Source of the DNA: Thermoplasmatota archaeon
GTDB lineage: Archaea; Thermoplasmatota; Thermoplasmata; RBG-16-68-12; JAJISG01
Direction: 5' to 3'
Length of the DNA stretch: 9,403 nt
Assembly: GCA_022848785.1 (NCBI GenBank)
Contig: JAJISK010000033.1
Coordinates: 1 to 9,403 of the forward strand
The notes below the pieces were generated by a model that ran no database searches, was not told the DNA's origin, and saw nothing but the letters and a program-made list of their open reading frames with translations. Positions within the stretch are counted from its first letter, which is position 1. Every line of letters starts with the position of its first letter. The translations under genes and the position numbers were made by a program. Below are positions 1 through 5,758 of the stretch, piece by piece.

Positions 1-1
1 G

Positions 2-715
2 TTCCGTCCGTGCGCGCGGGAGATTGCCCGCGTCTGTCGGGTGATACCGGGCAACGTGGCGGCCTTCTTTCCCTCCTACGCGGTCGGACGCCAGATTGGT
101 GAGGCCCTCCGGTCCTTCCCCCTTCGGAAGCGTCTGCTCTGGGAGCACCGCGGCCAGTCGAAGGCCGTGAAGGAGGACCTCCTGGAGATGCTCCGAGCCG
201 GGCGAGAGACGGACGGTTATCTCCTCATGGCGGTCCAGGGAGGCTCGCTCTCCGAGGGCATTGACTACCCCGGCAACTTGTTGAAGGGGGTGATTGTGGC
301 AGGCTTGTCGGTGAACCCTCCCGACCTGCGCGTGGAGGCCCTACGCTCCTTCTACGCAAGTCGCTTCGGCCGGCGGCGCGGGTACGAGTACGCCTACCTC
401 TACCCGGCCCTCAACCGGGCGGTCCAATGCGCCGGTCGGTGCATTCGCGGGGAGGACGATGTGGCCGCCGTTGTCATCCTCGACGACCGGATTCTCCGGC
501 CGTCGGTGCGCGCTCGCCTGCCCCGAACCTTCCGTCCCCGATCTTCCTGGGATGTCGCAGCCGAGGTGAGAACGTTTTTCTACGGAGGCCAGCATGAGTC
601 GCCCCGTGCTTCTCCACCGGGGCGCCGAGGCCCTCATCCGGCGGACCGAGTGGCGAGGGCGACCGGCGGTCGAGAAGCATCGGGTTCCGAAGGCGTATCG
701 GCACCCCGCCCTTGA
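2..715 (+). CDS. XPD/Rad3-family DNA helicase, C-terminal part (5' end outside window)
   Basis: The frame is open from the window edge, so only the C-terminal part of helicase domain 2 is present. It belongs to the superfamily 2 DEAH helicases of the XPD/Rad3/DinG type, ATP-driven 5'-3' helicases of DNA repair; archaeal members carry an Fe-S cluster in a part not seen here. Visible signatures are GNVAAFFPSY near the start, a motif V region (QGGSLSEGIDYPG, about bases 235-275) and a motif VI region (QCAGRCIRGEDD with the arginine finger, about 424-460), then VVILDDR. The family core seems to end near FFYGG at about 585. The last 40 or so residues are rich in Pro, Arg and Gly and overlap the next gene by 122 bases, so they are probably a dispensable or non-conserved tail. 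Same strand as bud32 and likely cotranscribed. Confidence 0.88.
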   Translation, partial: FRPCAREIARVCRVIPGNVAAFFPSYAVGRQIGEALRSFPLRKRLLWEHRGQSKAVKEDLLEMLRAGRETDGYLLMAVQGGSLSEGIDYPGNLLKGVIVAGLSVNPPDLRVEALRSFYASRFGRRRGYEYAYLYPALNRAVQCAGRCIRGEDDVAAVVILDDRILRPSVRARLPRTFRPRSSWDVAAEVRTFFYGGQHESPRASPPGRRGPHPADRVARATGGREASGSEGVSAPRP

Positions 716-1223
716 CGGGGACCTGCGAAAGGCGCGAATCCGAACGGAGGCCCGGCTCTTCCGGGAGGCGCGCCGTCTCGGAGTTTCCGTGCCCATCCTG
801 TACGACGTGGACCCCGAGGAGAACCGGTTGGTCATGGAGTACGTCGAGGGCTCCCTCATGAAGGAGGCGCTGGAGGACCGGGAGGAGGACCGAAGGGAGC
901 TGGGTCGGCTCCTAGGCGAGGTCATCGGCCGGCTCCACGGCGGGGATGTGATCCACGGGGACCTGACCACCTCCAATATGATTCGGCGTGAGGGGGAGGT
1001 TGTTCTTTTCGACTTCGGAATGGGGGAGCGAAGCCCCGAGCTGGAGGCCAAGGGCGTGGACTTCCATCTGTTCCAGGAGGCCCTGCGAAGCGCCCATTCC
1101 GGGGATACGGAACTTCTCGCTGCCGTCTTGGAGGGATACCGATCCATCTATCCCCGGGCGGACGAGGTGGTTGCCAAGGCGGAGGAGATCGAGAGGCGGG
1201 GGCGGTATCAACGCGCTTCGTGA
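594..1223 (+). CDS. bud32: Bud32/PRPK-type KEOPS kinase (stand-alone)
   Basis: Small atypical protein kinase/ATPase of the KEOPS complex, which with Kae1 makes the t6A modification at A37 of ANN-decoding tRNAs. The 209 residues fit free-standing Bud32. Visible: the RGAEA glycine-loop equivalent (9-13), a Lys at 28 in the AVEKHRVPKAYRHP stretch typical of the family, catalytic HGDLTTSN (121-128, Asp123 and Asn128), DFG (140-142) and the short basic C-terminal tail ending RRGRYQRAS. The ATG has a GGAGG Shine-Dalgarno at 585-589. In many euryarchaea Bud32 is fused to the C-terminus of Kae1; here the upstream gene is a helicase, so it is a separate polypeptide. Its stop overlaps the next start (GTGA). 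Confidence 0.95.
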   Translation: MSRPVLLHRGAEALIRRTEWRGRPAVEKHRVPKAYRHPALDGDLRKARIRTEARLFREARRLGVSVPILYDVDPEENRLVMEYVEGSLMKEALEDREEDRRELGRLLGEVIGRLHGGDVIHGDLTTSNMIRREGEVVLFDFGMGERSPELEAKGVDFHLFQEALRSAHSGDTELLAAVLEGYRSIYPRADEVVAKAEEIERRGRYQRAS

Positions 1224-1768
1224 CCTCGAACGAGGCGAAATTCCGGGAGGTCTCGTTGCGCCTCGAGGGGCGAGGCGTCGAGCTGGACTTGCTTCGGACG
1301 GAATACCCGGAGATCCAAGCGGATCGGCTCGAGGACGTCGTCAACGCCGCCTTGGGCTGGCTTGCCCCCGTCTACGGGGACGAGCTGGTGGTGGACGATT
1401 CCGGCCTCTTTGTACGGGGTCTCGCGGGCTTTCCCGGCGTCTATTCCTCATTCGTGTACCGGACCCTGGGATGCGGGGGCATCCTGCGTCTGCTGGAGGG
1501 CGTCCCCGATCGGGGAGCCACCTTCCAGACGGTTCTCGGTCTCCGGAAGGGCGGGGAGAATCATCTCTTCGTAGGGAAGATTGAGGGGACCATCGCGCAG
1601 GAGTCCCGGGGAAGCGAAGGATTCGGATTCGATCCCATCTTCGTCCCCGAAGGGGCCTCCCGGACCTTTGCCCAGATGACCCACGCCGAGAAGAACGCCG
1701 TCTCCCATCGAGGCCGTGCGGCCGACGTGCTGGCGGGCCATCTCACCCGGAGGGAGGAAGCCCGGTGA
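1220..1768 (+). CDS. XTP/dITP (non-canonical purine NTP) pyrophosphatase, RdgB/HAM1 family
   Basis: Housecleaning enzyme that hydrolyses ITP, dITP and XTP to monophosphate and pyrophosphate, keeping deaminated purines out of nucleic acids. With the GTG start the protein has 182 residues, near the usual length. Motifs: TSNEAKFREV (2-11), DDSGLFVRGLAGFPGVYSS (59-77), SEGFGFDPIFVPEG (132-145), TFAQMTHAEKNAVSHRG (149-165). The GTG at 1220 shares four bases with the bud32 stop. It starts abruptly at the phosphate-binding TSN; the codons just upstream read TRF, which would complete the usual first strand (RFVTSN), so the natural N-terminus may lie at a non-canonical ACG at 1211. The stop overlaps the epimerase start. 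Confidence 0.93.
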   Translation: MTSNEAKFREVSLRLEGRGVELDLLRTEYPEIQADRLEDVVNAALGWLAPVYGDELVVDDSGLFVRGLAGFPGVYSSFVYRTLGCGGILRLLEGVPDRGATFQTVLGLRKGGENHLFVGKIEGTIAQESRGSEGFGFDPIFVPEGASRTFAQMTHAEKNAVSHRGRAADVLAGHLTRREEAR

Positions 1769-2730
1769 CGGGAAGGCGGATCCTGGTGACGGGGGGAGCG
1801 GGATATGTGGGCAGTCATCTGGTCGAAGTGCTCTTGCATCAGGGCAACACGGTGCGGGTCGTGGACAATCTCTCCACGGGGAGCCGCGCCAACCTGGCTG
1901 CCTTCGAGGGTCAGGACGGTTTCGAGTTCGTGGAGGGCGACCTCCTCGGCAGCTCCATCGACGATTACCTCGACGGGTGTGGCGAGGTCTTCCACTTGGC
2001 GGCCAGCCAGGACGTACGAACGGCGCTGACGGACACCCGGAGGGACGTGGACCAGAACATCCGGGCGACCTATCGCCTGCTCGAGGCAATGCGGCGGACG
2101 GATACCTCCCGGCTTGGCTTTGCCTCGACCTCGACGGTCTACGGAGAAGCAAGAACGGTGCCCACGCCGGAGGACTACGCTCCGATGGCCCCGCTGTCCC
2201 TCTACGGCGCCTCCAAACTGGCCGGCGAGGCGTTGATCTCCGCCTTCAGTCACACCTTCGGCCTCCAGGCCGTCGTGTATCGGTTCGCCAACATCGTCGG
2301 CGGTCGGGCGACACATGGCGTCGTGTACGACCTCTTCGCGAAGCTCCAAGACAATCGCGAGGAGCTGGAGATCCTGGGCCGGAGGCCCGGCACGAGGAAG
2401 TCGTATGTGTACGTGGACGACGCCATCGCGGGCATGTTGGCGGCCTGGGAGGCCAGCCAGGAAGGCTGCGAGGTCTACAACGTAGGGACCGAGGACCAGA
2501 TCAACGTTGAGGAGCTGGCCGACGCCGTGTCGGGGGCACTGGGCCTTGAGGGGGTCCGCTATCGTTGGACGGGAGGGGTCGACGAGGGCCGCGGTTGGCG
2601 AGGAGACGTGCGAGACATGTGGTTGGACATCCGGCGGCTCAAGGCCCTCGGATGGCGGCCATACCGGTCCAGTCATGAGGCGGTGGACCTCGCCGTGAAG
2701 GACCTGGCGAAGCAAGATCAGGCGGGCTGA
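1765..2730 (+). CDS. NAD-dependent sugar-nucleotide epimerase/dehydratase, GalE-like extended SDR
   Basis: 321-residue extended short-chain dehydrogenase/reductase, probably acting on a UDP- or other NDP-sugar (4-epimerase or related step) for polysaccharide or glycoprotein precursors. Visible: Rossmann motif TGGAGYVGSH (9-18), VVDNLSTG (32-39) for the adenine ribose, FHLAA (76-80), active-site Ser in STST (121-124), and YGASK with Tyr147 and Lys151. The middle VVYRFANIVG and RKSYVYVDDAI stretches are typical of the GalE group. The exact substrate cannot be told from sequence. The GTG start overlaps the preceding stop (GTGA), so it is probably the last gene of the helicase-bud32-pyrophosphatase transcript. 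Confidence 0.92.
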   Translation: MTGRRILVTGGAGYVGSHLVEVLLHQGNTVRVVDNLSTGSRANLAAFEGQDGFEFVEGDLLGSSIDDYLDGCGEVFHLAASQDVRTALTDTRRDVDQNIRATYRLLEAMRRTDTSRLGFASTSTVYGEARTVPTPEDYAPMAPLSLYGASKLAGEALISAFSHTFGLQAVVYRFANIVGGRATHGVVYDLFAKLQDNREELEILGRRPGTRKSYVYVDDAIAGMLAAWEASQEGCEVYNVGTEDQINVEELADAVSGALGLEGVRYRWTGGVDEGRGWRGDVRDMWLDIRRLKALGWRPYRSSHEAVDLAVKDLAKQDQAG

Positions 2731-2940
2731 ACGGGCGCCAGGGTTACCCAGGTCATCAAAAAGGGCGTCCAAGGCGATTGCCTGCTTCAACTGCATCTGG
2801 AAGGGTGGGGAGCCATGCTTGTAGCGGCGCTATTCCATCTCCTTCAGGCAGAGGTGGAGAGAGTCAAGGCATCGCCATCGCGTATCCCCTGACGGTTGGC
2901 TTTTGCACACGGCGAGGCGAAGGCGCCCTCTTGGCGATGG
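2731..2940. other. Intergenic stretch upstream of the tRNA, no gene seen
   Basis: All frames were read and none looks coding. The epimerase frame stays open for about 48 codons past its stop, but the peptide matches nothing I recognise. An 8-base inverted repeat (gccatcgc at 2874-2881 and gcgatggc at 2934-2941) is present, with a long spacer, and may be chance. Confidence 0.5.
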
Positions 2941-2947
2941 CTTTATG
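2941..2947 (+). promoter_or_regulatory. TATA-like box for tRNA-Pro
   Basis: CTTTATG stands out as AT-rich in GC-rich surroundings and lies about 27-33 bases upstream of the mature tRNA 5' end, the usual place for an archaeal TATA box. Inference from position and composition only. Confidence 0.45.
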
Positions 2948-2973
2948 CCCTCCCCGCATCGTCCTCGCATTCT

Positions 2974-3048
2974 GGGGCTGTAGGGTAGCTTGGCCGATCC
3001 TTCGGGCTTTGGGAGTCCGTGACCCCGGTTCAAATCCGGGCAGCCCCA
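2974..3048 (+). tRNA. tRNA-Pro (anticodon TGG)
   Basis: Folds by hand as a cloverleaf. The acceptor stem is GGGGCTG (2974-2980) with CAGCCCC (3041-3047), all seven pairs, and the discriminator is A3048. D-arm GGGT/ATCC encloses AGCTTGGCCG. Anticodon stem CGGGC/GTCCG encloses TTTGGGA, giving anticodon TGG (codon CCA and, by wobble, other CCN). The T-arm is CCCGG-TTCAAAT-CCGGG. CCA is not encoded. One base more than usual lies between the D and anticodon stems in this fold and the variable loop is one shorter, so exact stem borders may shift. Its 3' end is repeated at 3796-3813. Confidence 0.93.
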
Positions 3049-3049
3049 T
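3032..3049 (+). repeat. Direct repeat, copy 1 (3' end of tRNA-Pro; attL-like)
   Basis: aaatccgggcagccccat lies in the T-loop, T-stem and acceptor strand of the intact tRNA plus one base. The same 18 bases recur at 3796-3813. With the same spacing, agtccgt (3014-3020 and 3778-3784) is also shared. Confidence 0.85.
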
Positions 3050-3076
3050 CACCTTCCGACCAGCGAGGACCGCTGT

Positions 3077-3685
3077 TCACTTCACGAGACGCAACGCGGC
3101 AGCAATGTCTTCCGCAATCATCCTTCGCTTGCTCTTCTCGATGAAGAAGCTGGGGCCTGCTTGCAGATACGATGGAAAGACCCTCTTCTCTCGGAAGAAG
3201 TATTCCACCCCACGGATCTTGTAGGTAGCGCCAGCGGGAACCACTCTCTCCTCACCAGCCCTCTTTGCGATGTAATTGAGGGCCCTAATCGCGATGTCTC
3301 CCATCAGCATGTACACCTTCACCTCAGGAAACAGGGCAAGTTCCTTCTCCAGGATGTGAGAGCATTCCTTGACGGTGCCTGCCTTGATTCCATATCCTGT
3401 CTTTCCGCACTTCACGGCAGTCGTGAGGTGCACGCCCAAATCGAGGACGTCCTCAATGGACGAGACATCGGCACCGGCCTCGCTGAACGCTTGGACGGTG
3501 GTCTGCTCAAACAACGACTCCCCACCGGCGTAGTAGTAGTCGCCAGCATCCGCCGGGGCAGCTTCCGAGATCATTATGATCGAGATACTTTCAGGTTTCA
3601 CTTCCACGTCCGTAACGATGTAACTCTCGTGGTTCACATCAGCACATGGAAACTCAAGGCATCCCACACATTCGCTGACCCGCAT
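3077..3685 (-). CDS. Uracil-DNA glycosylase superfamily protein
   Basis: 202 residues, matching from memory a family of small archaeal and anaerobe proteins in the UDG superfamily, which excise uracil or related bases from DNA. Visible: an N-terminal Cys cluster C6-x2-C9-x4-C14, strand-plus-loop IIMISEAAP (36-44) where UDGs carry the water-activating loop, LTTAVKCGK (88-95), VYMLMGDIAIRALN (124-137), and the C-terminal FPSYLQAGPSFFIEKSKR region (170-187) where UDGs have the HPS/HPA loop. The Cys residues (6, 9, 14, 93, 108) could hold an Fe-S cluster as in family 4 and 5 enzymes, but spacing differs from the standard pattern. Catalysis is not proven. ATG start with GGGAGGGG about ten bases upstream. 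It lies alone, opposite to its neighbours, inside the repeat-bounded segment. Confidence 0.75.
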   Translation of the reverse strand: MRVSECVGCLEFPCADVNHESYIVTDVEVKPESISIIMISEAAPADAGDYYYAGGESLFEQTTVQAFSEAGADVSSIEDVLDLGVHLTTAVKCGKTGYGIKAGTVKECSHILEKELALFPEVKVYMLMGDIAIRALNYIAKRAGEERVVPAGATYKIRGVEYFFREKRVFPSYLQAGPSFFIEKSKRRMIAEDIAAALRLVK

Positions 3686-3727
3686 TTCTCGAGCCCCTCC
3701 CGAATCGGTCCCATCCGTCGCTGGTCC

Positions 3728-3760
3728 CCGCAGAGAGAATGCGGCGTATGTATTCTGCGG
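3728..3760 (-). promoter_or_regulatory. Inverted repeat and AT-rich box upstream of the UDG-like gene
   Basis: ccgcaga (3728-3734) pairs perfectly with tctgcgg (3754-3760). On the minus strand an AT-rich stretch, AATACATA, lies between the arms, 60-70 bases before the UDG start, so the arms could bracket a promoter. Arms are only 7 bases; tentative. Confidence 0.3.
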
Positions 3761-3795
3761 TCCGCGAACTCTGAATCAGTCCGTATCTCTCGGTT

Positions 3796-3813
3796 AAATC
3801 CGGGCAGCCCCAT
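3796..3813 (+). repeat. Direct repeat, copy 2 (displaced tRNA-Pro 3' end; attR-like)
   Basis: Identical over 18 bases to the tRNA-Pro 3' end at 3032-3049. Upstream similarity is patchy: GGTT then AAAT lacks one T-loop base, and agtccgt is kept. No matching 5' acceptor strand (ggggctg) lies upstream, so this is a fragment and not a second working tRNA. Confidence 0.85.
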
Positions 3814-3825
3814 TCAGCATGGCCG

Positions 3826-4455
3826 ATGGGAATGAGCGAAGAGAAACGGATCGTGGAAGAAGGCTACGATCGCATCGCCGAGGCCTACACCGACGCCCGA
3901 CGGGAGATGAAGCAACGGAACGAGACTTATGTCAGGCTCCTTCTGAAGCGGCTTAGGCCGGACTCGAAGATACTAGACGCCGGCTGCGGCTCAGGAATTC
4001 CGATCACCAAGGTGCTCGCGGAGCGCCACGATGTCACGGGCGTCGACATCTCGTCACGGCAGGTTGAACGCGCTCGAACCCTCATCCCAGAGGCTTCCTT
4101 CCTGAAGGCAGACATGACGCGGCTGTCCTTCCCCGCGGGGACCTTCGATGCCGTCGTCTCCTTCTACGCCATCATCCACGTCCCGCGGGAGGAGCACCAG
4201 GAACTCCTCGGGGGGTTTCACAGAATGCTGAGGAGAGGAGGGCTCCTTCTCGTCACTCTGGGCTCGGACTCCTGGGTTGGCACGGAAGAGTACAAGCCGT
4301 TCGGCGTCAGGATGCATTGGTCGCACTACGGTCCGGAGGAATATCGGCAGATGCTCGCGGAGGTGGGGTTCGAAGTTCTGAGTGCCTCCATCGAAGAGGA
4401 GGAGTTCCAAGGAGAGCCCGAGAGAACTTTCTACGTCCTCGGGCAGAAGGCTTAG
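3826..4455 (+). CDS. Class I SAM-dependent methyltransferase (Methyltransf_11/25 type)
   Basis: 209 residues with a standard Rossmann methyltransferase core. Motif I is ILDAGCGSG (49-57), the acidic ribose-binding residue is Asp74 in GVDIS, ADM (95-97) is the motif III-like loop, FDAVVSFYAIIHV (107-119) is the post-IV segment, and RMLRRGGLLLVTLG is the following strand. The substrate cannot be told; small-molecule methylation is typical of this group. ATG 3826 is followed by a second in-frame ATG at 3832 (MSEEKRI), which is as likely. No clear Shine-Dalgarno is seen, but GGTTAAAT at 3792-3799, inside the tRNA-derived repeat, lies about 27-34 bases upstream and could be the TATA box of a leaderless transcript. 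It starts 13 bases after the attR-like repeat. Confidence 0.9.
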   Translation: MGMSEEKRIVEEGYDRIAEAYTDARREMKQRNETYVRLLLKRLRPDSKILDAGCGSGIPITKVLAERHDVTGVDISSRQVERARTLIPEASFLKADMTRLSFPAGTFDAVVSFYAIIHVPREEHQELLGGFHRMLRRGGLLLVTLGSDSWVGTEEYKPFGVRMHWSHYGPEEYRQMLAEVGFEVLSASIEEEEFQGEPERTFYVLGQKA

Positions 4456-4484
4456 GTCGTAGGAAGCGCGGTGCTGCTGCCGAG

Positions 4485-4742
4485 TCACCTTCCGTAGATC
4501 GACCCGCGATGTCCCACCTTCAGGACGAGAATCCGCAGGACGTCGCGCTCGATGTCCATGATGACTCGATAATCGCCTACCCGGAGGCGATAATACGACG
4601 AGTTCACAAGCCTTCGGACGTGCGGAAAGGGGTTCTCCTGGAGGTCGCCGACCCTTGCGAAGATCCTGCGGGCCACTGTTCGATCGAGTTTCTTCAGCTG
4701 CCTCGTGGCCGAGTCCGACCAGATGATCTCGAAGACAATCAA
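4485..4742 (-). CDS. RelE/ParE-family toxin
   Basis: 85 residues, the normal size for archaeal RelE. RelE toxins cut mRNA in the ribosomal A site; ParE relatives poison gyrase. Visible: FEIIWSDSATRQLKKLD (4-20), PFPHVRRL (38-45), then YYRLRVGDYRVIMDIERD (50-67) and LRILVLKVGHRGSIYGR at the C-terminus, which is the usual RelE sheet and basic tail with a late Tyr. The start is TTG at 4742, sharing four bases (TTGA) with the antitoxin stop, so translation is probably coupled. Its stop faces that of the methyltransferase 30 bases away. Confidence 0.88.
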   Translation of the reverse strand: MIVFEIIWSDSATRQLKKLDRTVARRIFARVGDLQENPFPHVRRLVNSSYYRLRVGDYRVIMDIERDVLRILVLKVGHRGSIYGR

Positions 4743-4960
4743 AAGCCCAACTCAGCCTTGAGCTGATCATGTGTCTGATATTTCCCTGCCTTGATTTCGC
4801 GGACTGCCCGCTCAATCTCTTCCTTGGTCTGGTCGCTCAATTCGCGGAGATCCTCGAGCAGCCTCTCCAGAACCTCTTCATAGGTCTCGCGGGGATGAAG
4901 CTTCATGCCCTCGAGGGTCTTCTTCATCTCCTGGCTCAGCTGGATGGTGGTCGTCGGCAC
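4739..4960 (-). CDS. RelB-like antitoxin with ribbon-helix-helix-like N-terminus
   Basis: 73 residues when started at GTG 4960 (MPTTTIQLSQ); a TTG at 4969 would add three residues. GTG is preferred because a CTATAA box on the minus strand (4987-4992) lies about 29 bases upstream, the spacing of a leaderless archaeal gene. The N-terminus (TTIQLSQEMKKTLEGMK, then YEEVLERLLEDL) has the strand-helix-helix pattern of Arc/MetJ-like DNA binders. The C-terminus (EIKAGKYQTHDQLKAELGF) resembles the toxin-wrapping tail of RelB-type antitoxins. It should neutralise the RelE toxin and repress the pair by binding the palindrome upstream. Confidence 0.82.
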   Translation of the reverse strand: MPTTTIQLSQEMKKTLEGMKLHPRETYEEVLERLLEDLRELSDQTKEEIERAVREIKAGKYQTHDQLKAELGF

Positions 4961-4981
4961 GTACCCCAATACGTATCCCCC

Positions 4982-5007
4982 GCATGTTATAGCTTTCTAT
5001 AGCATGC
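4982..5007 (-). promoter_or_regulatory. Palindromic operator over the toxin-antitoxin promoter
   Basis: gcatgttatag (4982-4992) and ctatagcatgc (4997-5007) form an inverted repeat with 10 of 11 arm positions matching and a 4-base centre. On the minus strand one arm contains CTATAA, well placed as the TATA box for the antitoxin GTG at 4960. A repressor bound to the palindrome would block TBP, as expected of autoregulated toxin-antitoxin operons. The AT-rich composition stands out sharply from its surroundings. Confidence 0.7.
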
Positions 5008-5012
5008 AATAG

Positions 5013-5186
5013 ACATCCGGCTTGGGAATGGCCGAGGGGACCCTCGAGCGGAGCCACGTAACCTGTGCCGGACACGGAAGCGTGTGGAACCTGGAGACAG
5101 GGGAGAGCGAGTGGGTGCGCCCGATCCCTCCGTTGCTAGTCTATCCGGTCACCACCCGAGGGGACGATGTTCTGGTTGACCTGTAG
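5013..5186 (+). pseudogene. Truncated Rieske [2Fe-2S] ferredoxin, C-terminal part only
   Basis: The frame between the stop at 5010 and the TAG at 5184 has one ATG (5028), giving 52 residues with a clear Rieske second half: VTCAGHGSVWNLETGE (cluster box II, C-x2-H), then PIPPLLVYPV and RGDDVLVDL at the end. Rieske ferredoxins are soluble electron carriers, often partners of oxygenases. Box I (C-x-H), expected about 19 residues before the box II Cys, would fall just before the in-frame stop and is absent, so no cluster could form. In another frame 5014-5022 reads HPA, the residue type that follows box I, so a small frameshift near the GGG at 5024 may add to the damage. That frame also closes soon upstream. 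The break lies beside the toxin-antitoxin palindrome. Convergent with the TPR-like gene, 18 bases apart. Confidence 0.72.
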
Positions 5187-5204
5187 GCCCCCAGCGACAG
5201 GCCC

Positions 5205-5675
5205 TCAGCCGTACTCGGGGATTTCCGCCAGCTGGTCAAAGAGGACCTTCCTCTCCTCCTCGTCCGTGATGCGCCTGCCCTCGGCCTTAGCGAGCTCAAT
5301 GTATTCCTCGCTTTTCTCCCTCTCGCCGGCGACGCTGTAGGCCTTAGCCAGGCCCTCGTAGGCGGAGGCGCGGTAGAAGCCGGTAATCCCGTTCTCCTCA
5401 ATGATCTCGAGACACCGCCTCGCGTGTCGGAGGGCGGGGGAAGGGCGCCTTAGGGTGGAGTACACGCGGGCGATTTGCCATTCCCCGACGGCGAGGTTGA
5501 GCGGTTCGCCTACCTCGCCCCAGTGGAACCGGGAGGCGTGGGCAGCGTGGACCATCCGCTCGTCCTCCTCCTTCGTCCTGTTCTTCTTCTCCATGAGGTC
5601 CCATGTGTGATTGAACAGCTCAACGGCGAGCTTGCGGTGGGTCACCGCGTTCGTGAACTTCTCCTCCTCACCCAT
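5205..5675 (-). CDS. Small TPR-like helical protein, function unknown
   Basis: 156 residues from ATG 5675 (MGEEEKFTNA), chosen because AGGAGG lies nine bases upstream; an in-frame GTG at 5705 would put that site inside the gene. The protein is charged and probably all helical. LAVGEWQIARVYSTLRRPSPALRHARRCLEI and FYRASAYEGLAKAYSVAGEREKSEEYIELAK have the A/Y/A spacing of two tetratricopeptide repeats, which suggests a protein-binding scaffold. No signal peptide or membrane segment. It lies downstream of the methionine synthase-like gene in the same orientation, with a 156-base gap containing a hairpin, so cotranscription is possible but uncertain. Confidence 0.78.
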   Translation of the reverse strand: MGEEEKFTNAVTHRKLAVELFNHTWDLMEKKNRTKEEDERMVHAAHASRFHWGEVGEPLNLAVGEWQIARVYSTLRRPSPALRHARRCLEIIEENGITGFYRASAYEGLAKAYSVAGEREKSEEYIELAKAEGRRITDEEERKVLFDQLAEIPEYG

Positions 5676-5758
5676 TGGTCTCCGCCTCCTGGAATCGAAC
5701 CGCACGAGCTATTCAACCTCTATGAGACTTGTGCCCGACGGGTCACCCCGCCAGAACG

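Larger units (their letters stand above)
3049..3813. mobile_element. Possible small tRNA-integrated element or remnant, bounded by tRNA-Pro 3'-end repeats
   Basis: The segment starts right after an intact tRNA-Pro and ends in an 18-base copy of that tRNA's 3' end, as left by tyrosine-recombinase integration at tRNA genes (attL/attR). Repeat-to-repeat distance is 764 bases. It holds one recognisable gene, a uracil-DNA glycosylase-like protein on the minus strand, whose DNA looks less GC-rich than the flanks. No integrase is present, so it would be a non-autonomous element or what remains after deletion. Alternatives are an old partial duplication of the tRNA gene followed by decay, or a gene captured by recombination. 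Confidence 0.45.

Noticed and set aside
2731..2880. Continuation of the epimerase frame after its stop as a real extension or separate gene.
   Set aside because: The epimerase already ends at its usual length and the 48-codon stretch has no recognisable features.
2874..2941. Inverted repeat gccatcgc / gcgatggc upstream of the tRNA.
   Set aside because: Arms of 8 bases with a 52-base spacer in GC-rich DNA could easily arise by chance. No function fits.
3721..3813. A second complete tRNA-Pro gene.
   Set aside because: Only the 3' part matches. The T-loop lacks a base and there is no ggggctg acceptor strand, so it is a fragment.
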